From Rhipidocladum racemiflorum (lineage: Eukaryota; Streptophyta; Magnoliopsida; Poales; Poaceae), in NCBI GenBank assembly GCA_036346355.1, contig JAYEVF010000030.1:868001-932000 (forward strand): a stretch of 64,000 bases of DNA, read 5' to 3'. Position numbers and translations under genes: made by a program. The notes beneath the pieces are model-generated. The model did not search any database and was not told where the DNA came from. It saw only the letters and a program-made list of their open reading frames with translations. Below, one piece after another: positions 1-10,449 of this stretch. Each line of letters begins with the position of its first letter. Position 1 is the first letter of the stretch.

Positions 1-188
1 CGTTATCAAACGATCTCCAAAACCTGCGAGTCGTGATGCAGCGTCATCCCCAACTGGATCGGCTACTGCGGTTAGCTTCGACCATTATCTTGATTTTTGT
101 CTTTGTTTTCCTTATCTTACCATAAAGTATTCCTCAGGAAACCCCTTCCGCCCAAATTGTTAGAAGCCGATGCAGAAGACTCAGACAG

Positions 189-1022
189 ATGTGCTTGTCT
201 TGCCGGCCTGCTCTGCCCGCCATCCGCTTCCTCACCTCCAAAACTCGCTTACGCCCGGCTCCGTCGATGGACTTAGCCGATCTTTTAGGCTTTTCTTTGG
301 ACGAGCTCGACGACCCGGAAGTGTTGGCCACTGACGACTACCCGGCCGACATTCAACGCATAATTGCGCTTCGCGCGCCAAATGGCCGCGCCGTAATCAG
401 CGAGCCGGGCATGCAGGAGCGGCTCAACCGCCTTTTGGACGAGGTGATGCAACCGGAAGCGGCTCTTCTGGCCAACACTCAACCTCTGAGGAATGCGATG
501 GCGGCCGTCCAAGCCGATCTTCCCCCTGCTGCTATGAACGCACTACTAGAGGTATGCCACCTGGATGCTCGTCGGCAGGATGTAGAGTCAGCCAAGCAAA
601 GAGTTGAACAGCGGAAGTCCCAACAAACTGACCAAGAGATCTTGGACAAGCTCATAGCGGATGCCAAATCTCGAAAGAGTGCATTTGACCAGGGTGCTGC
701 CGCGCTGAAATCGGCTAAGACTAAGGCCCAAGAGCTGGAGTTATCCAAGAAGAAACTTGAAGAACAGCTGGCCTTGGTTACAAAAGAACTCTCAGATTGC
801 CAGATCGGCATCACGGACGCGACGTCTTCACTGGCGGCCCAGAGACAGCAAATCGGTGAAGTCTTCACCAAAGTCAGGAACCATTCAGCTAAAATGATCC
901 CAATTCCGGGTGATGCAAAAGCCGATGAGCAACTAATAGATAGTGTTCAAGCTACTATTGGTAGGGCGGCTGCAGCACTATCGGCTTTGGGAGCCCACTT
1001 GCCTGGTTCTGGGCTTCACTGA
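189..1022 (+). CDS. Antisense ORF of the gypsy element (coiled-coil protein, 5' partial)
   Basis: An open frame runs on the strand opposite gag-pol, between the end of pol and the missing 3' LTR. The product is acidic at the start (clusters of D/E such as LDELDDPEV) and then has a long helical, charged region (about residues 110-215, rich in K, E, Q, A) that looks like a coiled coil; it ends with TGA at 1021-1023. Pyrimidine-rich sequence ending in AG near 110-127 resembles an intron acceptor, so the true start probably lies in an exon left of the window. Antisense ORFs at this position are known in Grande and RIRE2-like elements, some with a plant mobile domain; that domain is not visible here. 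Function unknown. The Met at 189 is only the first in-frame Met. Confidence 0.5.
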   Translation: MCLSCRPALPAIRFLTSKTRLRPAPSMDLADLLGFSLDELDDPEVLATDDYPADIQRIIALRAPNGRAVISEPGMQERLNRLLDEVMQPEAALLANTQPLRNAMAAVQADLPPAAMNALLEVCHLDARRQDVESAKQRVEQRKSQQTDQEILDKLIADAKSRKSAFDQGAAALKSAKTKAQELELSKKKLEEQLALVTKELSDCQIGITDATSSLAAQRQQIGEVFTKVRNHSAKMIPIPGDAKADEQLIDSVQATIGRAAAALSALGAHLPGSGLH

Positions 1023-1246
1023 CTTTTAATGAACTGATTTGTAGTACTGGCTGTATAGCCGATTTTTTTTGTAAACAATATTTTCACCTTGGGATGACGT
1101 TTGGAAAACTTGCTTGATCGGCTATGTAACCGATCTTTGTAAACTGTTTAATCCGTGGATGTTTGCTTAATCGACTTTGGCCATCAGATGACCATTTTTA
1201 TATGCATGTGTTTTTGTAATCGATCCTGATGTTTTCCTTCCTGTAG

Positions 1247-1960
1247 TTAGGACCCAACCCATATGCTTGGGTGATACGCTTTTAGATATTTTCCATTGAT
1301 CGCTTTAGGTAGGACGAACCCACCTAAGGACTCCAGTATATACGAATTCCCATCAATCGGCCGATTGATCTTATAAGGCCCTTCCCATGTTGGAGACCAT
1401 TTGCCGAATCGATTATCCTTAGACCCAATCGGCAACACGGTTTTCCATACCAAATCGGCTTGATTGAACGATTTTAAAATCACTTTTTTATTATACGACC
1501 TGGCAACCCTCTCTTTATTCCTTTTAAGCCGATCTAGCGTGATCAGCCTTAGTTCAGCCAGATCATCCAGATTGTCAAGCACCGCCTGTTTGTATTCATC
1601 GGCTGATACCTTATCTTGCTCATATATCCTTACTGAGCCGATGTTGATTTCCACGGGCAAGACGGCTTCTTGTCCGTATACCAACTGAAAAGGTGACAAT
1701 TTAGTTGATCCGTGCTGAGATAGCCGATAAGCCCATAAAGCCTCCGATAGCGTTGAATGCCATTTCCTCGGCTCTTTCTCAATTTTTCTTTTTATCAGTT
1801 TTATCAACGTCTTGTTTGACGACTCGGCCTGTCCATTGGCCTGAGCGTAGTAAGGGGAAGAGTTGAGTAATTTTATCCCAAGACTTTCCGCAAAACCTTT
1901 GAACTCGTTGGACATGAACACAGTTCCTTGATTAGTAGTAATTGTCTCAGGGAATTCCAA
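1247..1960 (-). pseudogene. Gypsy integrase core and C-terminus (defective)
   Basis: This 237-residue frame holds the second half of the integrase core, including the GQAESSNKTL segment that carries the catalytic glutamate, and the chromatin-proximal C-terminal region with WEGPY. Integrase joins retrotransposon cDNA to host DNA in the nucleus. The segment that normally carries the second catalytic Asp reads TNQGTVF, so Asn replaces the expected Asp. The first half of the core, between 1960 and 2189, is out of frame. Both facts point to a non-functional enzyme. Confidence 0.85.
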
Positions 1961-2188
1961 ACCGATGGATTATGTGTTCATTTACAAAGTCGATCGGCTC
2001 TTTACTAGTAACCTTCTTGAGAGGTACACCTCAACCCACTTTGAGAAATAATCTGTGGTCGCAAGGATGAATTTATGTCCTTTCTTTGGATGACGGAAAT
2101 ATTTGGCCGATTATGTCTATACCCCATCCTCTCGAATGGCCATGGCTTGATGATCGGATGCAAAGCCGATGTCGGTGTCGATCAGATG

Positions 2189-2533
2189 TTACCAAACTTT
2201 TGGCACGCTTTGGCATCCTTTATAATATTTGAAGCGATCTTCTAACATCGCCGGCCAAAAATATCCTGTTCGTCTCAGCATCCATTTCATCTTATGAGCC
2301 GATTGATGTGATCCACAAATGCCTTCATGGACTTCACCCATCGCTACTTTGGCTTCCTCGGTTCCCAAACATCTTAACAACAAACCTTCCATAGTCCGAA
2401 AGTACAATACATCTTCTAGTAGAACATATTTGAGTGCTTTGCGCCTCGACCTTCGCTTCGATCGGCTTGGTGGATCGACAAATAATCCCTTATCTCTGTT
2501 CTCCAATGACAGGTGAACACATAAAATCGCCAA
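2189..2533 (-). pseudogene. Gypsy integrase zinc-binding (H2C2) region
   Basis: The fragment contains HEGICGSHQSAHK followed by YFWPAM and YYKGCQS, the usual integrase H2C2 zinc-finger layout. The second Cys of the final pair is not in frame: a one-base shift at about 2195-2200 changes the end to VPKVW and breaks the link to the core domain at 1960-1247. It overlaps the end of the second RNase H frame (2416-2946), as expected for pieces of one former polyprotein. Confidence 0.8.
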
Positions 2534-2946
2534 ACGCTTAGCTCGATTGGTCCCTGTCGGCTTTCAATCTTATACCCTGATGCACATTGTGCCAATCGGT
2601 TTGCTTTATTATTAGCTTCTCTGGGGATATGTTTTATAGAAAATGTAGTGAACATCTCGATGATCTGGAGGCATTGATGCAAGTACTGAGTTAGCGCACC
2701 GTCGTTGCATCGGTATTCCCCTTTGACTTGCTGTACAATTAACATCGAGTCTCCAAAAGCTTCGACGTCTTTTACCCCGATGCTATCTAGCAATTGTAGG
2801 CCTCTTAGCAATGCTTCGTATTCTGCTTGGTTATTCGAACATCGACTATTTAGCCGATACATGAAGTCATACTCCTGTTTTCTAGGTGAAATCAATATCA
2901 CGCCGATGCCTTCGCCTTCCTGGCAAACGGATCCATCAAAATACAA
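2416..2946 (-). pseudogene. Second, plant-type RNase H domain
   Basis: The frame starts with YFDGSVCQEGEGIGVIL and continues to NNQAEYEALLRGLQ and HIPREANNKANRLA. These are the conserved Asp, Glu and Asp-bearing blocks of a type I RNase H of the plant kind (the expected final Asp of REANxxAD reads N here). It sits between the first RNase H and integrase, the diagnostic extra domain of the Tat lineage. RNase H removes the RNA strand during reverse transcription. The last third diverges into an unrelated frame after about residue 130, consistent with decay. Confidence 0.82.
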
Positions 2947-2957
2947 CCGCTAAGGAG

Positions 2958-3722
2958 TTACATCACCGCTCTCGCTAATGTTTCACTCCCTGTGATAAAA
3001 TCGGCCACAGCTTGTCCTTTCACAGATTTAGCCGACTCATAGGTTAACTCGAACTCTGTTAAGGCGTATGCCCATTTACCAAGCTGACCCCGCAGAATTG
3101 GCGCTGATAATATGTATTTGATTACATCGGTTTTGCATATTATAATGCATTTGGAAGCCAGCATATAATGTCTTAATTTGGTGCAGGCAAAATACAATGA
3201 TAAGCATAACTTTTCTACTAGGGGATACCTGGTTTCTGCATCTAAAAGACGTCGGTTTAAGTAAAATATTGCTCGTTCCTTCCTATCGGCTTCTTGTGTT
3301 AAAACTGCCCCAATCGAATCACCTTCGGCCGATATATATAGTCTAAAAGGTATACCATGTTTTGGTGCGGTCAATACTGGTGGACTCATCAGATAACCCT
3401 TTATGTCGTCGAAGGCTTTTTGTTGATCGGTTTCCCATTTGAACTCTTGGTTGTCTTTTATTTTCAGCAGCGGTGTGAAGGCCCGAATACGCCCTGACAA
3501 GTTTGAGATAAAACGTCGCAAGTAGTTGATTTTCCCAATCAATACCTGCAACTCCTTTTTGCTTGTCGGCGGTTTAGTATCGGCTATGGCTTTTACTTTG
3601 GCTTGGTTTACTTCAATTCCTCCTTCATGCACCGTAAACCCAAGAAATTGTCCAATTGATACTCGAAAAGCACATTTGAGAGGGTTCATTTTTAACCCAT
3701 GTAACCTTGTGCTTTCGAACAT
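2958..3722 (-). pseudogene. RT C-terminal half and first RNase H of gypsy element
   Basis: It begins with the RT thumb/connection (KCAFRVSIGQFLGFTVHEGG, then ITKPPTSKKELQ-like wording) and passes into the Ty3-type RNase H (FRLYISAEGDSIGAVL, KERAIFYLNRRLLDAETRYP, and the EFELTYESAKSVKGQAVADFI tail). The frame is open for 254 residues but lacks the upstream palm domain, which lies in the neighbouring fragments at 3737-4571. Confidence 0.85.
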
Positions 3723-3736
3723 CTTTTTCCAGACGG

Positions 3737-4571
3737 CTAAATGTTGCCGCCTTCTTTGGATTTAACCACTAAGTCGTCAATGTATATTTCCACGGTATTG
3801 CCGATCAAATCATGGAAAATATGGTTCATGGCACGCTGATAAATAGCACCGGCATTTTTTAAACCGAAGGTCATAACTTTCCACTCATATAGCCCTAAAG
3901 CCCCCGGACATCTGAAAGCCGTTTTGGGTATATCGGCTTCGGCCATGAATATCTGATTGTATCCGGCGTTCCGTCAAAAAGCTTATGATTTTATTCCCAG
4001 ATGCAGCATCGATAAGCATATCGGCTATGAGCATCGGGTACTCGTCTTTTGGTGTAGCTTTATTTAAATCTCTAAAATCGACACACACCCTAAGTTTGCC
4101 ATTTTTCTTCTTCACAGGGACGATGTTTGAGACCCACTCAGCGTATCGGCAAGGCCGGATAAACTTTGCCTCTAGCAATCGTCCTACTTCTTCCTTTATA
4201 GCGTCATACAACGTAGGATTAAACCGCCTAGGGTACTGTTTGAATGGTCGATACCCAGGTTTTATAGGTAGCCGATGTTCGACTAGCTGTCGGCTTAAAC
4301 CTGGCATCTCATAATACTCCCACGCAAAGCAATCTTTATACTTCTTGAGTATTTCGACCAACTTTGCTTTATAACTGGGTTCTAATTTAGCACTTACAAA
4401 CGTTGGTCTTTTGCTATCACCTTCCCCAATATCGATCTCTTCGAGCAAATCGGCAGAAGTAAATCCTAACTCTTTTCTTTCTTCATCAAAATCCTCAACA
4501 ACTTCTTCGTATTCTTCTTGCCGATAGCTTCTTGCCTTTTCCTGCAGCTTTGCTAGTGTCTTGTGCTCCAT
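3737..4571 (-). pseudogene. Gypsy reverse transcriptase (palm/fingers), frameshifted
   Basis: Two overlapping frames, 4571-3885 and 3946-3737, together cover the RT. The first has KKKNGKLRVCVDFRDLNKAT and DEYPML, the classic motifs 1-3. The second carries PFGLKNA-like sequence and the YIDD catalytic box with LVVKS after it. The frames are joined by a shift near 3885-3960, so no complete enzyme is made. RT copies the element RNA into cDNA inside the virus-like particle. Confidence 0.88.
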
Positions 4572-5280
4572 CTTCTTATCACTTCGTTTGTCCGATCAAA
4601 CGTGTTGGGTTTAACGCTGATCGGCTTGAATCCTGATTTCTCAACGCAGATGAAATCGCAATTATCCAAGGCTTTTCCTGATATACATTCGGCTTCTTCG
4701 TGTGGCCAATTGGTGTCAGGGCTAGCCATGGCGATATGAGCCGATGTATCGGCTGGTACGACTTCTACTGTATCGTCGTTCCTTGCACCAATTTTTGGTG
4801 CATAGTTGATGGTATCTGACAATTGGCATGGATCCAGTCCCGCCCAAGGAGCACGCTGTAATTGCCTTTGGCTTCAATCACAAAAAATGCAGTCGGCAGA
4901 GTTTTATTACCGACTGTCAATTCTGACACCATTACGCCTTTAGCCTCAGTTGGGTCTCCCGTGAAGTCATTTAGCACCATATTGGTCTTGATCAAGTCTT
5001 CATCGGCTTTACCTAATTTTCTGAAAGTGCTTAATGGCATTAGATTAATCGTCGCTTCGCCATCGACCAACATGCGAGATATTGGTCGGCCATTAATGTA
5101 CCCTTTTAGATATAGTGGTTTTAGATGCCGATGCATGTCTTGTGGTTTTTCGAACACAGCGTCTGGTGCTCCGAGGCATAATTGAGCGAACACCTCTTCA
5201 GCCGATTCTTCGGTTTTGAACTCGGCAGGTAGAGTGAATACCATGTGTATATCCATTGGTGGCGTGTCATCTCGGATCAT
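4553..5280 (-). pseudogene. Gypsy aspartic protease and protease-RT spacer
   Basis: The frame 5280-4765 includes YLKGYINGRPISRMLVDGEA followed by INLMP and later VLLGRDWIH. LVDG(A/G) with NLMP and LLGRDW are the active-site and flap/ending signatures of Tat-type retroviral-like proteases; here the active-site triplet reads DGE. The adjoining frame 4822-4553 carries the linker into RT. The protease would cut the Gag-Pol polyprotein. A frame change separates the two parts near 4800. Confidence 0.75.
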
Positions 5281-5371
5281 CGGAGAACCGGATTCGATCG
5301 ATTGATCTGAATCACTATCGATCTACTCCTTCTTTCTCCACTCCTTTTTCAAAACCGGTACTGGTCTTAAC

Positions 5372-7039
5372 TTATTGAACATCCGATCCCTCTCGCTCTC
5401 CTTTTCTTTTTCCCTTTCTTCTTGTGTCTTCAATCGCCTGAAGCCTTCGCGTTGTGATTTCTTTGAGACCCGAGGGGCACCATCTAGGCTTAGGTTCTAT
5501 CGGCTTTCTTATTTTTCCAGCTAAATTGCTCATCTCGCCGTCGGATTCTATTCTACTTGTATTAGCCGATAGTTCCTGATTTCGTGAGGACTCGCCTTGC
5601 TCTGATGCTGACAACCTCTCATGGACTGGCCTCTTGTTTCTTACTTCTGGATGATTGTATATCGGTCTAGTCAATCTATCTTTCTGGTCGGTTTGGCCGA
5701 TATGCGCACGAGTGTTGCATAGGACAAGATACAATCATGGTAAGGTCATCCCTCTTTCCCAGCAAAACTGCCAAAAGGGACATTGCCGATGTTTCTCTTC
5801 TTCAGTAGTTGGCCGACACGGCATATCTGGCTGCCAACGTTCGTCCCTCTTTTGCCCTAGCCGATGAAAATTCTGGTGTTGTTGAGCGTTACATCTCCGA
5901 CTTATCCTTTCATACTTCCCCAGGAGCTGTGAGAAGGTCGGCTTTGGTTTGAAATCGACTTTTCTTGGAGCCCTCTCAGCCCGATACCATTTACCGACTT
6001 CCAAGTCCCCTCTTGGCTTTACCGTTCTTGAGTTTTGTCCATTCCTATCGGCTTCTATCTGTATAGAACCGATAGTAATCTATACTGTCTCGTCTCGTGA
6101 TACAATTCCTTTAGTCGGTTTATCTTCTTTTGCAGGCCTCTTTCCTTTTCGTGAACATTGAACCATGTTGACTTGAAAAGGGATCATATCTATCTGCATA
6201 GCCGACTCTTCCGCAAATTTTAACCTGCCATCGGCGACGGCCGATTGAATCTGTTGTCGAAAAATATTGCAATCGTTAGTGTTATGTGAGAATGAATGGT
6301 GCCATTTACAATACCTTCGCTTTTTAATTTCCTCGGCCGATGGGATGACGTGTCCTTCTGGTAACTTTATGAGTTTTTCTTGTAGTAATAAATCAAATAT
6401 CTTGTCACATTTTGACACGTCATATGAGTACTTGACTTCCGCCTTATTTTTCGTTGGCTTAAGTAGAGAGCATACGAGTGGCTTTTTAGAACCTTTGGTC
6501 CACTCGGCTATGTTCACCTCAGCTTCGTCCTCAGAGGTATCGCTTGAATTGTACTCTATCATGTTTATTTTGGCTTTTTCACTACTGTTTAGCTTAAATC
6601 TATCTTTAAACCCTTTGCTCTCTGCATATCGGCTTTCATGTGCCGATACGCGGTGGAGTAAGTGGCCTAAATCTGGAAACTCTTGGCCCGATAGCTTCTC
6701 TTTTAATGGCGGGATTAGCCCTTGGAATGCTAAATCGGCCAATTGATCATCGGGTAATGTTACACTAAAGCATCTATTCCGTATGCCTCTAAATCTTCTG
6801 ATATAATCGGAAACCGATTCGCCGTACTTCTGTCGGACTGAACTAAGATCAGAAATCCTAAGCTCCATAGTTCCTGAAAAAAAGTATTCATGGAATCGGC
6901 TTTCTAAATCATTCCACACGTGAACTGAATTTGGGGGTAGATTAGTGAACCAAGTGAATGCAAAGACTGCAGACAATGATAAAGGAAATAGTCTAATTTT
7001 CAATCCATCTGATCGTGCACCTCTCCAAGATCGAGCCAT
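5372..7039 (-). pseudogene. Gypsy gag (capsid region) and gag-protease spacer
   Basis: The frame 7039-6080 has a Retrotrans_gag core: WNDLESRFHEYFFSG, RQKYGESVSDYIRRFRGIRNRC and FQGLIPPLKEKLSG. Gag forms the cytoplasmic particle that packages element RNA. The continuation lies in two short frames, 6004-5735 and 5734-5372, with a Cys-containing, basic, acid-then-basic low-complexity stretch before the protease. Frame changes near 6050 and 5735 show decay. The N-terminal part of gag is separated further upstream (8096-7578). Confidence 0.8.
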
Positions 7040-7577
7040 AAACCGTCCGATATGCTCAATTGTGGTGATGGAATCATCACCGAGAATTTGGCAAAGTCCG
7101 TATTCGAAAGTTGTGTGGGTATGGCATTCGATCTATGTAATCTGTACGGCTTCCTATAGCCGATCACTCTTCCTCCGGGTCAGAAACCGAATCGTTTCTC
7201 TTAAAACATTAGCAATTTGTTCCGCCCAATTGACATTGTCGGCTTGTGGTACAACCGACATTGCCAATTTTCATGGTTCACGCCACGCCCCGAGTGCAAA
7301 CTCGGTCTTTGTCCAAATCGCATCGCAGGGGTCTTGGTACTTGGTCATTATGGTGAAAACCCAACGACGGGTATGGTCGCATTAGATTCGACGTGACGGC
7401 ACCACCTCAGACGGGCGCTTGTTTCTGATTGTGGCTCCCCGTGATTGCGGAGCCTGATCCGTTTCGATCGGCTGATAAGCCGATAGACCGACGCTATTGG
7501 ACGGCCCGTTTGATGGATTTGACGCGTTTATCTTAGCCCCGTCCGTGTGCCCATGGTAGTGCGTAAATCCATCTCTC

Positions 7578-8096
7578 TCAGATGCTTGGTTTCAAAACAG
7601 TAGGTTGAGTTGGCATCATAGGTGTTTGAGCCGACACATTTACTGTGTTGGTGTTAGGTGTTATGGAATATACTGGGTACGCAGGGATGGTTTGTGGCGG
7701 ATCTAGCAGGCTTCCAAACACAGCTAATTCTTGAGCAATTGTTTTCACACTATTTTCTATCATCGGCTTCAATGTGGACACTAGAGCCGATGACTGATTA
7801 ATTAATGCGTGATGGACAGATTGCTCGATCATACTTGATAAATCAGCTTGAGCGGGTGCGTATCGGCTTACCGATTCGGATGACGAATCTCCGATAGGAT
7901 TGAGGCTTGGGAGTGCAGTCTTTTGAGTAACGCCACGGCGTGTTTTCTGGAAGCACCGCAGCATCATCTCTTCTAAAGCTGCCTTTCGGTCCTCGATTTC
8001 TTTTCGCTGCTCAGGGGTTAAATCGGCCATTTGAGGCGCGATTATAGCATCAGTATTGATATCGGCGGTGACCGCAGGCTTGTCGGTTGACGACAT
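7578..8096 (-). pseudogene. Gypsy gag N-terminal region
   Basis: The ATG at 8096-8094 is the first start after the primer-binding site and begins MSSTDKPAVTAD. A TPEQRKEIEDRKAALEEM helix follows, then low-complexity Ser/Pro/Thr sequence. The frame stops at 7578. About 540 bp of non-open sequence then separates it from the capsid domain. This layout (acidic helix, disordered linker, capsid) fits Tat-type Gag. Confidence 0.65.
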
Positions 8097-8114
8097 GTTT
8101 GATTTCCCTTGGGA

Positions 8115-8132
8115 TCCCACCGGGCGTGCCAA
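8115..8132 (-). other. Primer-binding site of gypsy element
   Basis: Just inside the LTR edge (8137) the minus strand reads TGGCACGCCCGGTGGGA, the usual start of the tRNA-complementary site in many plant gypsy elements. A five-base spacer separates it from the LTR CA end. Confidence 0.75.
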
Positions 8133-8136
8133 AATA

Positions 8137-8362
8137 TGTTCGCGCAAAAAAACGTGAAGGAGGGTTTTCGGCTTCGAACACACAAGACAAACGCCGGGTT
8201 TGAAGAGCGTGCCAGTCAATTTGACCTGAAATTGACAAGGTAGAATTTGTGATTTGATCAAAGCCGATAAACAAGGATCTATCGGCTTTTCGCTAGTCGG
8301 CTAGAACTGATTAGGAGAGCTTGATCAATCGGTTACGATCGATCAAGATACAAGGTAAAAAT
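8137..8362 (-). repeat. Truncated 5' LTR of the gypsy element
   Basis: On the plus strand it starts TGTTCGCGC and shares the first roughly 130 bp layout (including CGAACACACAAGACAAACG) with the 809-bp solo LTR at 21322-22130. It stops after about 226 bp where sequence shared with copy B begins, so the promoter-proximal part of the LTR is gone. The cut coincides with the duplication boundary. Confidence 0.8.
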
Positions 8363-8612
8363 GGCTTATGAAGTAGGAGAATACATATCCTTCTTTAATA
8401 TAAATTAACCCCTAATGCAGCATCCTCATTATTGCCATAGTCATCAGGTTAAATTCAATTAAATATCCCTTTGGATCTTGGACACTGAAGATATATTTTT
8501 GGTAAGATACCTTTCAACTCTTGACTAATTCTCACCATTCTTAAATTTTGTTTTTACACATGTCATGCACTCTTGATCTTAAGATATCAACGCATACCTT
8601 TTGATTTTGTAG

Positions 8613-8756
8613 GGTAAGACTATGATTGAGGTTGATATTGACTGAGTGTTTGAGTATCGAGAACAAGTAGCCATGGTCACGCCCTCGTGGAGTCGTAGTT
8701 TTATTGAGATGTTGATAGCTTTCGTTGTCCATTTCAGTTTTCAAACTCTTTTATAA
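8613..8756 (+). pseudogene. Exon-like fragment with premature stop (copy A)
   Basis: A pyrimidine-rich stretch ending TTTTGTAG is followed by an exon-like frame ending in TAA. In copy B (51582-51725) the same frame is open for 47 residues (with VFEYREQVAMVTPSWS); here a TGA replaces the CGA codon early in the frame. The parent gene is not recognised. Confidence 0.3.
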
Positions 8757-9540
8757 GATTGTGTTTTTATTGAGTCTTTGTGTATATGTTTCTATGATGT
8801 AATCATAGTATTGTTATTTTGTTTTATTGTCTCTTTCATGGAGACATGTACTCAGATATTATTTGCATATTGTTTTATGTTCCATAACTTTTCGCTATGT
8901 GTACCGTTGAAATTGAATGCACTTTTGGAACTTTGTTAGACTACCTTATAAAATGACTAGTTAAATTGTGATAGTTCTGTTGCATTCGAACTCATATGGT
9001 TGATCAATCAATAGTATATCTGTGCTTTATGCGGTATATATTTTCGTATGATATCTGACAAAAGTTATCCGGTACCGTATTGATTGCTATTTGTATTCGA
9101 TTCGAATCTGCGACCGATATTAATCACGTTGTATCCGCATTCGAGACTATCCAAATAAAAAAATATATAGTTTAGGATAAAAAAGAGCGATATTCGATCA
9201 AATCCGAGACTATTGCACCCATACTGGCTGCCCCCACGTCACAGAGCTCCGCCATACACCTCGCCATGAGCTCAAGAGGCCTTGCCGCGGAGTTCCACTA
9301 CTGCCTCCTATCTCCTGATCGAGCATGGGATGACTTTGCCATCCACGCCGATGCAGCACAATGAGGAAACGCAGAAGCGCGAGGACAAGCCATGGTGGGT
9401 TGGCAAGAGATGAGCCACTCCAATCAAAGCTTCTTGGTCCCTCGAAGGGTGGTGATCTACGTAGCATAGCATGACTCGAAGAGAAAGAGAGAGAGAGAGC
9501 AAAACGAGTGGAGCTCATGTTGGTTGGATGAGGAAGACTT

Positions 9541-9780
9541 GTGTTGGTTGGATCTCACTTGAAGCTTCTAGTTGATGAAGGAAAACTGACCAGAGCTCAT
9601 GTGGAGCTCTCTCCTTCCGAGGAACACCCCCTAGAGGCGATGCTTCCTGAGGTGACCCACCACAACCTCCTCACCGGTGGTGTCAGCTGCGGCATGTCCC
9701 GTTGTAACGTCACTACGCTAAAACAAGAGATCGATGAGATTTACTCTAGATGTTGCAACGGATCATTAGAGTTATTATAA
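9541..9780 (+). other. Conserved ORF fragment, unknown (copy A)
   Basis: An open frame whose last about 60 residues (AHVELSPSEEHPLEAMLPEV and onward to SLELL) are also open in copy B (53155-53358). Most base differences between the copies change amino acids, so there is no sign of purifying selection. It is probably a captured or relic gene piece inside the duplicated segment. The flank to 10232 is AT-rich and has nothing else I can name. Confidence 0.3.
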
Positions 9781-10232
9781 CTATTTTATCGCAATGTTAC
9801 AGCGATGATTTGTGAACTTTTTGCGTGGGCTATTTCGATTTGTTGCAAATGTTCTTTTAAATTGCTTCGTGTATGCCTTCGTGGACTATTGTTTTTATGC
9901 GTCAATCTCTCAATATAAATTATATAAATTTTATTCACTATCTACACTTTATTTATATTTTAATATTTATATAATTTTTAAATAGTGATGAGAGAATCAG
10001 CCCCCAAATCTAACATGGCGATGTTTTAGACATGACTGTAATGGAGGACAGAGGAGACGCCCTTGTTGTGGTTGTAACTTTGACTTTTATTTGCATCTTT
10101 TTCTCTTTTGGAAAATTACATACCATTAACTTGTCGGCATCCGATGTCTCTTTCTCTCTCATGTAGAGAAACAGTCCTCCGCAAAAATAGACAGCCGAGT
10201 CGCAAATTTGCTTCTCCAATATCCGTTGTACT

Positions 10233-10449
10233 TGTTAGGAAACCGGATTCGTATCCTATATGGACACTTCCTTATCTCTAAGCAGAACCGCTATATATAG
10301 GAGGCGGGGGTCACCCCATTGTACAGAAGCATACAGAATAATAAAGCAGACCCGTTCCTCCACATATTGTGTCTCTCGCCCTCTCTCTCTGTTCTCCAGT
10401 TCAATCTATTAGGCAACCCCGGACTATTCGATAGCGAGGTTGTCTAACA
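10233..10449 (+). repeat. 5' LTR of copia element 1
   Basis: 217 bp with TG...CA ends. A TATATATAG box near 10292-10300 and a CTCTCTCTCT tract near 10380-10390 are the likely promoter and transcribed-leader features. The next bases, CGTTATCAGCACGAAG, occupy the primer-binding position and only partly resemble the usual TGGTATCAGAGC. Confidence 0.92.

Larger units (their letters stand above)
1..8362 (-). mobile_element. Ty3/gypsy retrotransposon, Tat-type, truncated at both ends
   Basis: Reading the minus strand gives, in order, a cut LTR (8362-8137), primer-binding site, gag, protease, reverse transcriptase, RNase H, a second RNase H and integrase, ending near 1247. RT-RNaseH-RNaseH-integrase order plus an antisense ORF downstream of pol is characteristic of the Tat lineage (RIRE2, Grande, Retand). 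Coding regions are split by frameshifts and stops, so the copy is dead. The 3' LTR lies left of the window. The hexamer GCCGAT/ATCGGC recurs throughout on both strands. The family is firm from domain order; the lineage is inferred from the second RNase H and the antisense ORF. Confidence 0.88.
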
